Below are positions 1-8,347 of a stretch of 37,808 bases of DNA, in pieces. The stretch is from Firmicutes bacterium UBA4795. GTDB lineage: Bacteria; Bacillota; Desulfotomaculia; Desulfotomaculales; Nap2-2B. Within the stretch, counting starts at the first letter, position 1; each line of letters begins with the position of its first letter. The DNA lies in NCBI GenBank assembly GCA_002402825.1, contig DHGP01000017.1, positions 1-37,808 of the forward strand, given 5' to 3'. The notes under the pieces are model-generated. The model had not been told where the DNA came from. It did no database searches and saw only the letters and a program-made list of their open reading frames with translations. Both the position numbers and the translations under genes were made by a program.

Positions 1-1655
1 TTAACGTTATTAACGTAGTGGCTACAGACAAGGCCGGTAATTCTTCGAATGTAGAGCGCAACATTACTTTTATTGCTTCCAAACCAGCGGCGCCCACGGC
101 CAATCCTGAACCCGGTACCTATGCTGGCGGTGTTATGGTCAGGCTTGCCACCACCACGCCGGGGGCTGCAATATACTACACCACTGACGGCAGCGAGCCG
201 ACTGAAGGAAGCACCCCTTACACTGACAAAATTACTATTACCAGCAACACCACAATCAAGGCAATCGCGGTAAAAGACGGCAAGAAAAGCGACGTGGCCA
301 CATTTGAATACGCCATTGGACTACCCGGTCCTGGAGATGACGCATTAAACCAACTGGCCAACGAACTGGTCAGGGTATACAGCAACATGGATGACAACGA
401 CAAGAGAGCCCTGGAAACTGCCAAAGCGAACATAAATGCTCCCGGTCTGGATTGGAACCAGTTGCTGACAACAATACTAAATAATTTAACCGATAACGCC
501 AAAAACGCTCTTGGACCCGATCCGTGCGCCCAACTGCGCTACTTTATTTTAGAAGGCTTAAACATCTACTACACACCCAATACAAATGTAGACCAGGTAG
601 CGCAGCAGTTGAAGATCTTTCGCAGCACTTACAAACCCATGATCACCAGAGTTTTTGATGGTGGTGTTACCGTTGAAGACATCTGGAACTTTATTCTGGC
701 TGTACAGAATGCTCTGCCGGACCAGTTTACCAAGCAGGATTTAGAAGACCTGCTGGACAAGGGATTTGCCATTATTGAGGACAGACTGCAGGAATGGGTT
801 AACGGGGCAATTGACCAGACGCTAAACAGTCCTGACTACCAGATTTTCAAGGATAAACTTGCTGACGTGGGCTTAACCAGAGACGTTTTAATACAGACCA
901 AAGACAACCTGTTTAACGCCGCCGAGCCGGACTTATTGGCCGTGCAGGCCGTGGTCAAGGGCTACGTACGCAGCCGGGTAGAGCTTGGCGGGAAAACAAC
1001 CATTGAGGTTAACGACACCGAAACTTATCAGTTGAAGGCCATGGGTATTGATTTGGCTCCTCTGCTCAATTGGTACAGTTCCAATAATGTTGTAGCTAAA
1101 TTTACCCAGGGCAGCACACTCAAAGCCCTTGCGGTTGGAACAACTACCATCACTGCTTACTGGGAGAAGGGTGGTATGGAGAAGGCCTGGTTAGCTAGAT
1201 ATGTAATTACTTCTATTGCTCATCAGAAGGCTACTTTAAGCGGCAAAGTAGTAAAAGAAGACAAGAGCCCCTTTGGGGGAGTGACCGTGAGTTTACTTGG
1301 AGGCGAAAAAGAATACCAAACAACTACGGATGAAAAGGGTAATTTCTTCTTCCATAATTTGCTCCGCGGTACTTATAGGTTAACTGCCTTTGCCCCGGGA
1401 CATAAAAAAGCAGAAAAGGAAATAGTAATAGTTGCCGAGGAAAATATCCTATCAGATCCAATAGTCCTTACGGCTACCAATAAATGTGATTTTGACGGCA
1501 GCGGTACTGTTGATGACGAAGATTTAAAACTCATCCTCCAACATTACCGTTTGACTGCAAGTGACCCCGGCTGGAAAAGCACCTTTGATGTTTACCTGGA
1601 CAACAGAATTGACATCTTGGATATGGTCATAGTAGGTAAGAACTTTGGCCGCTGA
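1..1655 (+). CDS. Secreted multidomain protein with C-terminal dockerin (5' end outside window)
   Basis: The reading frame is open to the left edge, so the GTG at 18 is internal and the protein is N-terminally incomplete. Counting from that GTG, the visible parts are: the last strand of an Ig-like repeat (residues 1-20), a chitobiase/hexosaminidase C-terminal-type domain (about 24-100, with YYTTDGSEPT), a mostly helical segment of unknown fold (about 110-315), a Big_2-like segment (about 320-400), a carboxypeptidase-regulatory-like beta-sandwich (about 405-475), and a C-terminal dockerin-like domain (about 490-545). The dockerin has one clear calcium loop (DFDGSGTVDDED) and a weaker second one (DVYLDNRIDILD). 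The protein is likely extracellular and may be held by a cohesin elsewhere in the genome. No catalytic domain is visible in this part. Function unknown; the domain reading is from pattern recognition. Confidence 0.8.
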   Translation, partial: NVINVVATDKAGNSSNVERNITFIASKPAAPTANPEPGTYAGGVMVRLATTTPGAAIYYTTDGSEPTEGSTPYTDKITITSNTTIKAIAVKDGKKSDVATFEYAIGLPGPGDDALNQLANELVRVYSNMDDNDKRALETAKANINAPGLDWNQLLTTILNNLTDNAKNALGPDPCAQLRYFILEGLNIYYTPNTNVDQVAQQLKIFRSTYKPMITRVFDGGVTVEDIWNFILAVQNALPDQFTKQDLEDLLDKGFAIIEDRLQEWVNGAIDQTLNSPDYQIFKDKLADVGLTRDVLIQTKDNLFNAAEPDLLAVQAVVKGYVRSRVELGGKTTIEVNDTETYQLKAMGIDLAPLLNWYSSNNVVAKFTQGSTLKALAVGTTTITAYWEKGGMEKAWLARYVITSIAHQKATLSGKVVKEDKSPFGGVTVSLLGGEKEYQTTTDEKGNFFFHNLLRGTYRLTAFAPGHKKAEKEIVIVAEENILSDPIVLTATNKCDFDGSGTVDDEDLKLILQHYRLTASDPGWKSTFDVYLDNRIDILDMVIVGKNFGR

Positions 1656-1725
1656 GGAATCTTAATTTCTCTTACCGGTAAGCTCATCAGTACCACCTCC
1701 TGTTTGTGTGCTTTGTGCTCATATT

Positions 1726-1912
1726 TTAGCAAAAGGAAAAATTCTCCGCCCTTTCCAAAACCTTTTGTATGCCATTTTCATAAAGAACTGCCCACACCCA
1801 TGCTCCAGCAATGGGGTTACCTTTTTTCATCAGTGATTTTGCCCAGAATTCTCCCGCCCTGTTCTAAGACAAAGTTGATACCTGGTATGTCATCCGGAGG
1901 TGTTACTTTCAC
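1726..1912 (-). pseudogene. Fragment of a carboxypeptidase-regulatory-like (surface protein) domain, frameshifted
   Basis: On the minus strand a GTG at 1912 opens a stretch reading IPGINFVLEQGGRILGKITD and then hits a stop. Removing one A from the A-run just before that stop restores the typical continuation GNPIAGAWVWAVLYENG in the next frame, which ends at 1726. The pattern I-x-G-x-I-T-D-x-x-G-N-P-I-A-G-A-x-V is characteristic of carboxypeptidase-regulatory-like domains of bacterial surface proteins. The fragment lacks the rest of its gene upstream, because spoVR ends 6 nt before it. It is therefore a truncated relic rather than a gene. The neighbouring dockerin protein carries the same kind of domain. 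Confidence 0.65.
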
Positions 1913-1917
1913 CTAAA

Positions 1918-3324
1918 TTATAAATATTTTTTTACTACCTTTGTTCCACTGCAAATAAAAAGAACGTTTCTTTTATCAACAACTGTTTCTAAATATACCG
2001 GCCTCCCCCATATAAGATAAACATAGGGGAGGGTATTTTCTAAATAAAAAACATCCAGTTCAGCCCCTTCAAAATGGTGTTTTAAATACAACTCACCTTG
2101 GTTATTATAATCTCCGTTTTCTAAGGTAAGGTAAGGGTACCCACCATTGGTTAAATTGACTACTATGTTGTCCCGTATCATTTCCCAGTTTTTATCTGTA
2201 ATTCGCCATTCCTGACCCTTTTTTTCGTAAACGTAAAGATCACATTTTTCAATCAATTCTTTAGTTAAATAATTTCGTAAAAAAGAAATGTCATTTTCCG
2301 TTGCCCGGACTTCAAATATTTTTTCCCGGCCTTCTCCTCCGGGACGACGGAATTTTTCTTTTTCTTTATTAGTGGGGTTATTCCACCTCTTTTCAATGTC
2401 TTCAAAAATTTTCAAACCCAGATAGTAAGGATTTATGCGCCATGGAGAAGGCTGGGTTACCTCAGCATGCATCTTGGCAAAATCTATTATCTCTTTTTCC
2501 GTAAGCTCTATTTCGCGTAAAATACGAAGATGCCAGTATGTGGCCCATCCCTCATTCATAATTTTAGTTTCCAGTTGGGGCCAAAAATACAGCATATCTT
2601 GACGAACAATAGAAATAACATCACGTTGCCAGTCCTCAATACCTTTGGCGTGTTCCATTAAAAAAAGAAGCAAATCCTTTTGTGGTTTGGCAGGAAAAAT
2701 TTTAGGCTTATTATCTTTATCATCGTCTTTTGCTTTTTGGTCAAGTTCCCATAAATCATCATAAGAAGTTTCTTTTTCCTTTTCCCTAACGTTTATAGAG
2801 CCAGGTTTCTTTTTTTCAAGGTAATAATAAGGGTCAATATGCTCCTGAATGGAGAGAATAGCATCTAAAAATTTTTCTACTTTATCCTTACCGTATCGAA
2901 ACTCGTAAGCGTGCAACCTCTGGGCAGCGTTGGCCATAGAATCTAAAATATACTCCGAAGATGTTTGCTTAAAATGAATATTGTTTTTAAAAAAGTCGCT
3001 ATGGGCCAGGACATGAGCAATAACTAATTTATTTTGAATTAAAGAATTTCCCTCTAAAAGAAAGGCGTAACAAGGGTTAGAATTTATTACCATTTCGTAT
3101 ATCCGGCTAAGATTGTAATCATACTGAGTTTTCATTTTATGGTATGCCTTACCATAAGTCCAGTGGGCATATCTAGTCGGCATTTCGTAAGCGCCAAAAG
3201 TATAAATTATTTCTACCGGACAAATTTCAAAGTGCATGGCGTAAAAGTCCAAACCAAACTCACTGGCTTTAGCCATAATGTTTTCGACTGCTTTTTCCAG
3301 TAAGAACAATTCGTCTGACTTCAA
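1918..3324 (-). CDS. spoVR: SpoVR family protein (stage V sporulation protein R)
   Basis: This 468-residue protein is full length for the SpoVR/YcgB family. Its N-terminal third carries the conserved family blocks: EICPVEIIYTFGAYEMPTRY (about 48-67), HWTYGKAYHKMKTQYDYNLS, and NPCYAFLLEGNS followed by HVLAHSDFFKNN. In Bacillus subtilis SpoVR is made in the mother cell and affects spore cortex formation; the biochemical role is unknown. The start is a TTG, with GAGGTG about eight bases upstream. The gene stands alone and is divergent from the P-loop ATPase at 3540; the 215-base gap between them must hold both promoters. B. subtilis spoVR is sigma-E dependent, but I could not place a convincing sigma-E site here. 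Confidence 0.95.
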   Translation of the reverse strand: MKSDELFLLEKAVENIMAKASEFGLDFYAMHFEICPVEIIYTFGAYEMPTRYAHWTYGKAYHKMKTQYDYNLSRIYEMVINSNPCYAFLLEGNSLIQNKLVIAHVLAHSDFFKNNIHFKQTSSEYILDSMANAAQRLHAYEFRYGKDKVEKFLDAILSIQEHIDPYYYLEKKKPGSINVREKEKETSYDDLWELDQKAKDDDKDNKPKIFPAKPQKDLLLFLMEHAKGIEDWQRDVISIVRQDMLYFWPQLETKIMNEGWATYWHLRILREIELTEKEIIDFAKMHAEVTQPSPWRINPYYLGLKIFEDIEKRWNNPTNKEKEKFRRPGGEGREKIFEVRATENDISFLRNYLTKELIEKCDLYVYEKKGQEWRITDKNWEMIRDNIVVNLTNGGYPYLTLENGDYNNQGELYLKHHFEGAELDVFYLENTLPYVYLIWGRPVYLETVVDKRNVLFICSGTKVVKKYL

Positions 3325-3456
3325 CTTCTCTCACCTCTATTCATCGATTTAAAATATCTGCGGTAGTCATATTCTAAAATATTCTAATTATATATATTTA
3401 TGTATAATATAGGTATAATAGATGAATAAAAGATTTATGGAAATTTAAATCTCAAG

Positions 3457-3489
3457 CACCATGAAAAGGTATAAGTTTAAATCATGGTG
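3457..3489 (+). promoter_or_regulatory. Hairpin in the leader of the P-loop ATPase gene
   Basis: CACCATGA at 3457-3464 is repeated inverted as TCATGGTG at 3482-3489. This gives an 8-bp stem with a 17-nt loop, about 50 nt ahead of the start codon at 3540. AT-rich TATAAT-like boxes lie just upstream (3403-3419) without a good -35 element. It could be an operator dyad or a leader hairpin. Confidence 0.3.
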
Positions 3490-3539
3490 TTCTTTGTTTA
3501 AGAGCCAAGAGCTAAAATTTAAAAGGAGGTTATCATAAA

Positions 3540-4655
3540 ATGTCTAAGGGTAAACTAAAAAAAGTTTTTCCAGGAGGCAACACGGCCAAGGGATTTTATT
3601 CTTTTTATGATTACATTATTGAACCTGATGCAACCCGGATTTTTGTCATAAAAGGAGGGCCTGGGGTTGGTAAGTCAACCTTCATGCGCAAAATTGGCGA
3701 AGAAATGCTCAGCCGGGGTTACGACACAGAATTTCACTTATGTTCCTCCGATAATGCATCTTTAGACGGCGTGGTATTTCCATTCTTGCGGGTGGCCATA
3801 ATTGATGGTACGGCTCCCCACATTTTAGACCCCAAAAATCCAGGGGCGGTCGATGAAATCATTTACTTGGGGGACTATTGGAACGAACAAGGTTTAAAAG
3901 CCAATAAAAAAGAAATTTTAAATTTAAACCAGGAAATGGCCAGATTATTTCGGCGGGCTTATAGTTATTTATCTGCGGCAAATCTGTTTTTAGAAGAAGT
4001 CAGGTCATATTATAAAGAAACCGGAGCCTTAAACGTAGGTAGTTTTGACCGGGCAGTGTTAGCCTTGGTGCATGAAATATTTGCCGATAGGCCCCGGCAA
4101 ACTGATTCTCCCAAAATACGCCATCTTTTTGGCACGGCAAATACGCCTGATGGGACAATAAGCTACCTGGACACCATTGTCAATCATTTAAAGAAACGGT
4201 ATATTATTAATGGTGATGACGGTACCGGTAAAACAACGTTAGTCAGACGAATCATGGAAGCTGCTCAAATGCGAGGTTTTGACGTAGAGGCTTATCATTG
4301 CGCTTTAAATCCGGACCGGATTGAACATTTGGTTATTCCGTGTTTGGATATAGCCGTGGTCAATTCGGTGGAGCCTCACTACTACAAACCCCAAAATGGC
4401 GATACGGTGGTTGATACCATGACCTGGGTAACAAAACTGGCAGATGAAACTATTGTCGCCGAAAGAAATATGGCGCGGCAAATGTACCGGCGTTGTATGG
4501 AAGAAGCAACTGAATTTCTTAACCGGGCCAAAAAAGCCCATGACGAAATAGAAGCTTATTATGTACTAAATATGAACTTTACTGCGATTGAAGCCAGGCG
4601 CCAACAAGTACTAAGGGAGATACTAAAACTTACGGGTAAAATTGACGGAAAGTAA
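3540..4655 (+). CDS. Tandem-duplicated P-loop ATPase (PRK06851-type)
   Basis: This is a soluble 371-residue protein with two P-loops: GGPGVGKST at 39-47 and GDDGTGKTT at 225-233. The two halves look like an internal duplication. Each P-loop is followed about 20 residues later by a histidine-cysteine pair (FHLC / YHCA) and then by an F/IPxLxIAxx block ending in a xPHxxxP motif (VVFPFLRVAIIDGTAPH; LVIPCLDIAVVNSVEPH). It matches a conserved but uncharacterised Firmicute ATPase family; I know of no assigned reaction. AAGGAGG precedes the ATG. It is followed by the phosphoglycerate mutase gene after 29 nt, so the two are probably co-transcribed. ATP binding is well supported; the role is unknown. 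Confidence 0.85.
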   Translation: MSKGKLKKVFPGGNTAKGFYSFYDYIIEPDATRIFVIKGGPGVGKSTFMRKIGEEMLSRGYDTEFHLCSSDNASLDGVVFPFLRVAIIDGTAPHILDPKNPGAVDEIIYLGDYWNEQGLKANKKEILNLNQEMARLFRRAYSYLSAANLFLEEVRSYYKETGALNVGSFDRAVLALVHEIFADRPRQTDSPKIRHLFGTANTPDGTISYLDTIVNHLKKRYIINGDDGTGKTTLVRRIMEAAQMRGFDVEAYHCALNPDRIEHLVIPCLDIAVVNSVEPHYYKPQNGDTVVDTMTWVTKLADETIVAERNMARQMYRRCMEEATEFLNRAKKAHDEIEAYYVLNMNFTAIEARRQQVLREILKLTGKIDGK

Positions 4656-4684
4656 AATTTTAATTTAAGAAAGGATGATAATTA

Positions 4685-5917
4685 ATGCAACCATTGTCAG
4701 AACTTCTCCAAGATTTAACCCGGGCCAACAAAACAAAAATGCTGTTGGTAGTATTAGATGGTCTGGGAGGTATACCCTTACCTGAACTTAATGGTCAAAC
4801 TGAATTAGAAGCAGCCTGCACCCCTAACCTCGATAGTCTGGCCCGACGTTCATCTTTGGGTTTAACCCATCCAGTACTTCCCGGTATTACCCCGGGAAGC
4901 AGCGCTGGACATCTGGCTCTTTTTGGCTATGAACCTTTAGATTGGGTAATTGGACGCGGCGTTTTAGAAGCTTTAGGTATTGGCTTCCCTTTGAGTTCTC
5001 ATGATGTAGCTGTACGGGGTAATTTTGCCACGGTAGCTTACCAAAACGGAAATCCAGTAATAATTGACCGGCGGGCCAGCCGTCCTTCCACAGCTAAAAC
5101 AGAAAATATTTGCACCCGTTTACAGGCCGCTATTCACCAGATTAACGAAGTGGAAGTTATTATCCGCCCGGTAAAAGAACATCGCTTTGTCGTCATTTTC
5201 CGGGGAGCAAACTTGGATGCCCGGTTGTCCGATACGGACCCCCAAAAAGAGGGGGTTGCTCCTTTATCTGTATGTTCTTTGGCTCAAGCAGCAGAATTTA
5301 CGGCTGAAATAGTGGCTGAATTTATCCGGCAGGCAGCCGCCGTTTTAAAAGAAGAAAAAAAAATTAACTATCCCTTGCTGCGCGGTTTTTCCCAACTGCC
5401 AAACCTGCCTTCTTTTGCCACCCTTTATGGCTTAAAGGCAGCGGCCATTGCTGTGTACCCCATGTATCGTGGCTTGGCCTCTCTGGTGGGGATGGAGGTA
5501 CTGGATTGTCCGGGTGAAACAATTGACGCTGAATTAACTATTTTAAAGAACCACTGGTCTGATTTTGATTATTTTTTCCTTCATATTAAGGGCACTGATT
5601 CAAAGGGTGAGGATGGCAATTACCAGGGTAAAATAGCGGTACTGGAGGATTTTGACCGGCAGCTTCCGCATATTTTATCTCTTAAGCCTGATGTTTTGGT
5701 AATTACCGGGGACCATTCTACCCCAGTCCGGTTAAAGAGCCATAGCTGGCACCCGGTGCCTTTTTTACTTCATTCACCTTTTGTTCGCTATGACCATGAC
5801 GTCACCGGATTTCACGAACTTGCCTGCCGTCAGGGAAGCTTGGGGCACTTTAGAGCAGTGCATACGATGAGCTTAATGTTAGCTCATGCCGGAAGGTTAA
5901 ATAAGTTTAGCGCGTAA
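4685..5917 (+). CDS. apgM: 2,3-bisphosphoglycerate-independent phosphoglycerate mutase, archaeal type
   Basis: The 410-residue sequence belongs to the ApgM branch of the alkaline phosphatase superfamily. It interconverts 3- and 2-phosphoglycerate in glycolysis/gluconeogenesis, using two divalent metals and a phosphoserine intermediate. Visible signatures are the metal-binding VVLDGLGG (about 22-29), CTPNLDSLAR, and the catalytic serine in PGITPGSSAGHLALFGY (Ser72). Near the C-terminus there are HIKGTDSKGEDG and ITGDHSTPV, which supply further metal ligands. Length is normal for the family. Start is ATG with AAGGATG nearby. It follows the duplicated ATPase closely; no functional link between the two is evident. 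Confidence 0.92.
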   Translation: MQPLSELLQDLTRANKTKMLLVVLDGLGGIPLPELNGQTELEAACTPNLDSLARRSSLGLTHPVLPGITPGSSAGHLALFGYEPLDWVIGRGVLEALGIGFPLSSHDVAVRGNFATVAYQNGNPVIIDRRASRPSTAKTENICTRLQAAIHQINEVEVIIRPVKEHRFVVIFRGANLDARLSDTDPQKEGVAPLSVCSLAQAAEFTAEIVAEFIRQAAAVLKEEKKINYPLLRGFSQLPNLPSFATLYGLKAAAIAVYPMYRGLASLVGMEVLDCPGETIDAELTILKNHWSDFDYFFLHIKGTDSKGEDGNYQGKIAVLEDFDRQLPHILSLKPDVLVITGDHSTPVRLKSHSWHPVPFLLHSPFVRYDHDVTGFHELACRQGSLGHFRAVHTMSLMLAHAGRLNKFSA

Positions 5918-5927
5918 AATTTTTCTT

Positions 5928-5967
5928 AAGGGGACACTCAACGCCTTCTTGAATTGAGCGTCCCCTT
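5928..5967. repeat. Hairpin, 14-bp near-perfect inverted repeat
   Basis: AAGGGGACACTCAA (5928-5941) pairs with TTGAGCGTCCCCTT (5954-5967) with one mismatch, 11 nt downstream of the apgM stop codon. It may end transcription, although no clear T-run follows. A related GGGGCACTCAAC hairpin lies at 17625-17659, so this looks like a dispersed family. Confidence 0.55.
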
Positions 5968-5974
5968 GATCATA

Positions 5975-6001
5975 GCAGGAAAAGAAGAGTTTTTAGAGAA
6001 A
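5975..6001 (+). promoter_or_regulatory. Sigma-H-like promoter for the radical SAM gene
   Basis: GCAGGA (5975-5980), 17 nt, then GAAA (5998-6001), about 50 nt ahead of the ATG at 6050. It matches four other sites in the window in layout and spacing and fits AGGA-N17/18-GAAT. The -10 is imperfect (GAAA for GAAT). Confidence 0.4.
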
Positions 6002-6049
6002 TAAGTAAAATATACAATAAAAAAATAAAAACCGGAAAGAGAATAAAAG

Positions 6050-7267
6050 ATGACCTATGTGGCTAAACATGAGCCGTTAAAATGCCATCGGTGCGGGGCT
6101 TGTATGGAGTTAGTTGCCTGTCCGGGAGCGGATGAAATGGTATGTATTGGCTGTGGAGCTTGTGTGATTACTTGTCCTCATCAGGCTATTGAGTTAATAA
6201 CAAGTAAAAGAGAGAAAAAAATTTCAATTTACGTAAATGAAGAGAAATTTAAAGTACCAGAATTAATAAGCGTTAAGGAAGCACTGGTTGAACTAGGCTA
6301 CCAGATTAAGGATCACTTTGCTGAATCAGGTCTTTTTGCTCCCTGTCAAATAGGAGGTTGTTATAGTTGTGTAATGATGATTGACGGAAAAGCAAAACCA
6401 ATTTGTATAACCAGGGTTCGGGAAGGAATGAAAATTAATACTACTCTCCCCCGAGAATATACTCCCCTAAGAATAGTTACTAATTTTACAGGGCATCCTA
6501 CAGGCGGAGTTGGCACACCCTGGGAGTTTAAAACCGGCCAAGATATAATTGAGGTTGGCTGTTATGCGGCCGGTTGCAATTTTCGCTGCCCAACTTGTCA
6601 AAACTGGTTTGTTACTTATTTAGGAAGAGAAGAGCCTAAAACGCCGTATGAAGCAGCGAAAATTTTAAGTGAAGTAAGAAAAGATTATGGCGTGGATAGA
6701 ATGTTTATTTCAGGCGGAGAATGTACCCTTAACAAGCCCTGGTTAGTGCAATTTATCAGGGAACTTAAAAAGTTAAATCCTGATCCGGCGGCACACTTTC
6801 ACGTGGATACTAATGGTTCCTTACTTGATTTTGCTTATCTGGACGAATTAATGGAAGCAGGAATGACAGATATTGGTATTGACCTTAAGGCTCTACAAAC
6901 AGAGACATTTATGCATATTACCGGCCTACAGGGAAAAACAAAAGCCGAAAAATTCAAGGAAACAGCCTGGAAGGCGGTAAATTACCTGGTTAATACTTAT
7001 GAAGGAAAAGTATTTGTAGGGGTTGGCATTCCGTATAATAAAGAACTAATTACGCTTGAAGAAATAACCATGATGGGTAGGCAGCTCTTAAAAATAAGTC
7101 CCTTTCTTCAAGTCAGTGTTTTAAATTACCGGGGCGAATTTAGGAAAAATATTGCTATTCCAACCACTAAAGAAATGAAAGAGGTTTTTCAAGTCTTAAA
7201 AGATACCGGCTTAAAAAATGTAACAGTACAAACTAAAAATGGTATTATTGGTCCGCGAGGTAAGTAA
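6050..7267 (+). CDS. Radical SAM protein with N-terminal ferredoxin and [2Fe-2S] domains
   Basis: This 405-residue protein has three iron-sulfur modules in order. A ferredoxin-like region has eight cysteines (Cys12, 15, 18, 24 and Cys32, 35, 38, 42). A [2Fe-2S] domain of the Fer2_4 kind follows, with cysteines at 99, 104, 107 and 119 (CQIGGCYSC, IDGKAKPIC). Then comes a PflA-like radical SAM core with the CxxxCxxC at 176-183 (CNFRCPTC) and the GGE motif at 222-224. The extra clusters probably feed electrons to the SAM cluster. The substrate is unknown; a glycyl-radical-enzyme activase is one possibility, but no glycyl radical enzyme is nearby. Its stop overlaps the start of the ABC ATPase by 1 nt, so the two are translationally coupled. 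GAAAGAG precedes the ATG. Confidence 0.85.
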   Translation: MTYVAKHEPLKCHRCGACMELVACPGADEMVCIGCGACVITCPHQAIELITSKREKKISIYVNEEKFKVPELISVKEALVELGYQIKDHFAESGLFAPCQIGGCYSCVMMIDGKAKPICITRVREGMKINTTLPREYTPLRIVTNFTGHPTGGVGTPWEFKTGQDIIEVGCYAAGCNFRCPTCQNWFVTYLGREEPKTPYEAAKILSEVRKDYGVDRMFISGGECTLNKPWLVQFIRELKKLNPDPAAHFHVDTNGSLLDFAYLDELMEAGMTDIGIDLKALQTETFMHITGLQGKTKAEKFKETAWKAVNYLVNTYEGKVFVGVGIPYNKELITLEEITMMGRQLLKISPFLQVSVLNYRGEFRKNIAIPTTKEMKEVFQVLKDTGLKNVTVQTKNGIIGPRGK

Positions 7268-8187
7268 TGGCAGTAGTAGTAACAGCGGAAAATCTTACTA
7301 AAGAATACAACAGTTTGCGTGCGGTAGATAATATAAACTTTCAAGTGCTGAAAAAAGAATGTTTTGGTTTTTTAGGACCAAACGGAGCCGGTAAAAGCTC
7401 AGCGGTAAAAATGATTTATTGTCTGTCCCCGGTTACAGCAGGAAAGCTAATTGTCCTAGGAATGGATGTAAAACAAAAAGCACGCGAAATTAAGCAAAAA
7501 ATTGGCGTAGTGCCGCAGGAAAATAACCTTGACCCTGACCTAAAGGTAAGTACAAACTTAATTGTTTACGCCAGTTTTTTTGGCCTTTCAAAGAAAGAAG
7601 CAGTAAGGCAGACTCAGTCTTTGTTAGAATTTTTTGGTTTAGAGGATAAAGCCAACGAAAGAATAGAGAACTTATCTGGAGGAATGAAACGACGTTTGGT
7701 TATTGCCCGGGCTTTAATAAACAACCCAGACCTGCTTATTTTAGATGAACCAACAACCGGTTTAGACCCCCAGGCTCGCCATCTCGTCTGGCAGCGTTTA
7801 CGCCAGCTTAAAATGCAGGGAGTAACTTTAATCTTAACCACCCACTATATGGATGAAGCCTATCAGCTTTGCGACCGCCTGGTAATTATGGACCAAGGAA
7901 AAATTATTGAAGAAGGTAAACCTCATGAATTAATAGCTAAACACATTGGCCGGGAAGTTTTAGAGTTGGGCTATGCTAAAGATTGCCACCAGGAAATTAT
8001 AACCTGGGTTAACTCCCTTATTGGCGGTCATCAGGTAGTGGGAGATAATCTTTTTCTATACCCTTACGAAGGACAAAAATTATTGGCCGTTATTCAAAAA
8101 ATGCCCCTTAACTTCTCTCCTTTATTTTTACGTCCCGCAAATCTGGAGGATGTCTACCTTAAACTAACTGGCCGCAGCTTAACCTAA
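7267..8187 (+). CDS. ABC transporter ATP-binding protein without adjacent permease
   Basis: This is a 306-residue ABC ATPase of the NodI/DrrA (ABC-2 exporter) type. It has Walker A GPNGAGKSS (37-45), signature LSGGMKRR (136-143), Walker B LLILDEPTTGLDP (156-168) and the switch histidine region TTHYMDEA. A 75-residue C-terminal extension ending in LEDVYLKLTG is usual for this subfamily. The ATG overlaps the stop of the radical SAM gene, with GAGGTAAG as ribosome site. Such ATPases normally work with an ABC-2 membrane protein encoded next to them. None is here: the next 160 nt hold no gene and then cwlD begins. The partner must be elsewhere or lost. Confidence 0.9.
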   Translation: MAVVVTAENLTKEYNSLRAVDNINFQVLKKECFGFLGPNGAGKSSAVKMIYCLSPVTAGKLIVLGMDVKQKAREIKQKIGVVPQENNLDPDLKVSTNLIVYASFFGLSKKEAVRQTQSLLEFFGLEDKANERIENLSGGMKRRLVIARALINNPDLLILDEPTTGLDPQARHLVWQRLRQLKMQGVTLILTTHYMDEAYQLCDRLVIMDQGKIIEEGKPHELIAKHIGREVLELGYAKDCHQEIITWVNSLIGGHQVVGDNLFLYPYEGQKLLAVIQKMPLNFSPLFLRPANLEDVYLKLTGRSLT

Positions 8188-8347
8188 GCTTGGCTTAAGA
8201 AAATTTCTAACCATACCCCCCCGAACATTTCTCCCCAATTTTACCTTATTTACCTTTAAAGAAGACTTATAAATTTTATAAATTTGCTCAAACTTAAAAT
8301 CTAGGGAAAGATAAAATTTATTAATTTTCAAGGGTAAATTTTAACTG

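Noticed and set aside
1592..1687. A minus-strand 31-codon frame with a strong ribosome site (GGAGGTGG, 5 nt before ATG).
   Set aside because: It lies antisense to the dockerin coding end, its product has no recognisable features, and a truncated former gene start is equally likely. Not enough to call a gene.
1700..1722. TTTGTGTGCTTTGTGCTC resembles the arm of the element in cwlD.
   Set aside because: Too short, and without terminal repeats or the GTAACTATTCAGG end.
1704..1916. A plus-strand 70-codon frame between the dockerin gene and spoVR.
   Set aside because: It is antisense to the carboxypeptidase-regulatory relic, which explains the sequence better; no ribosome site.
3340..3430. Possible sigma-E or sigma-G promoters for spoVR and the P-loop ATPase.
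   Set aside because: The region is so AT-rich that many partial matches occur; none had both elements at proper spacing.
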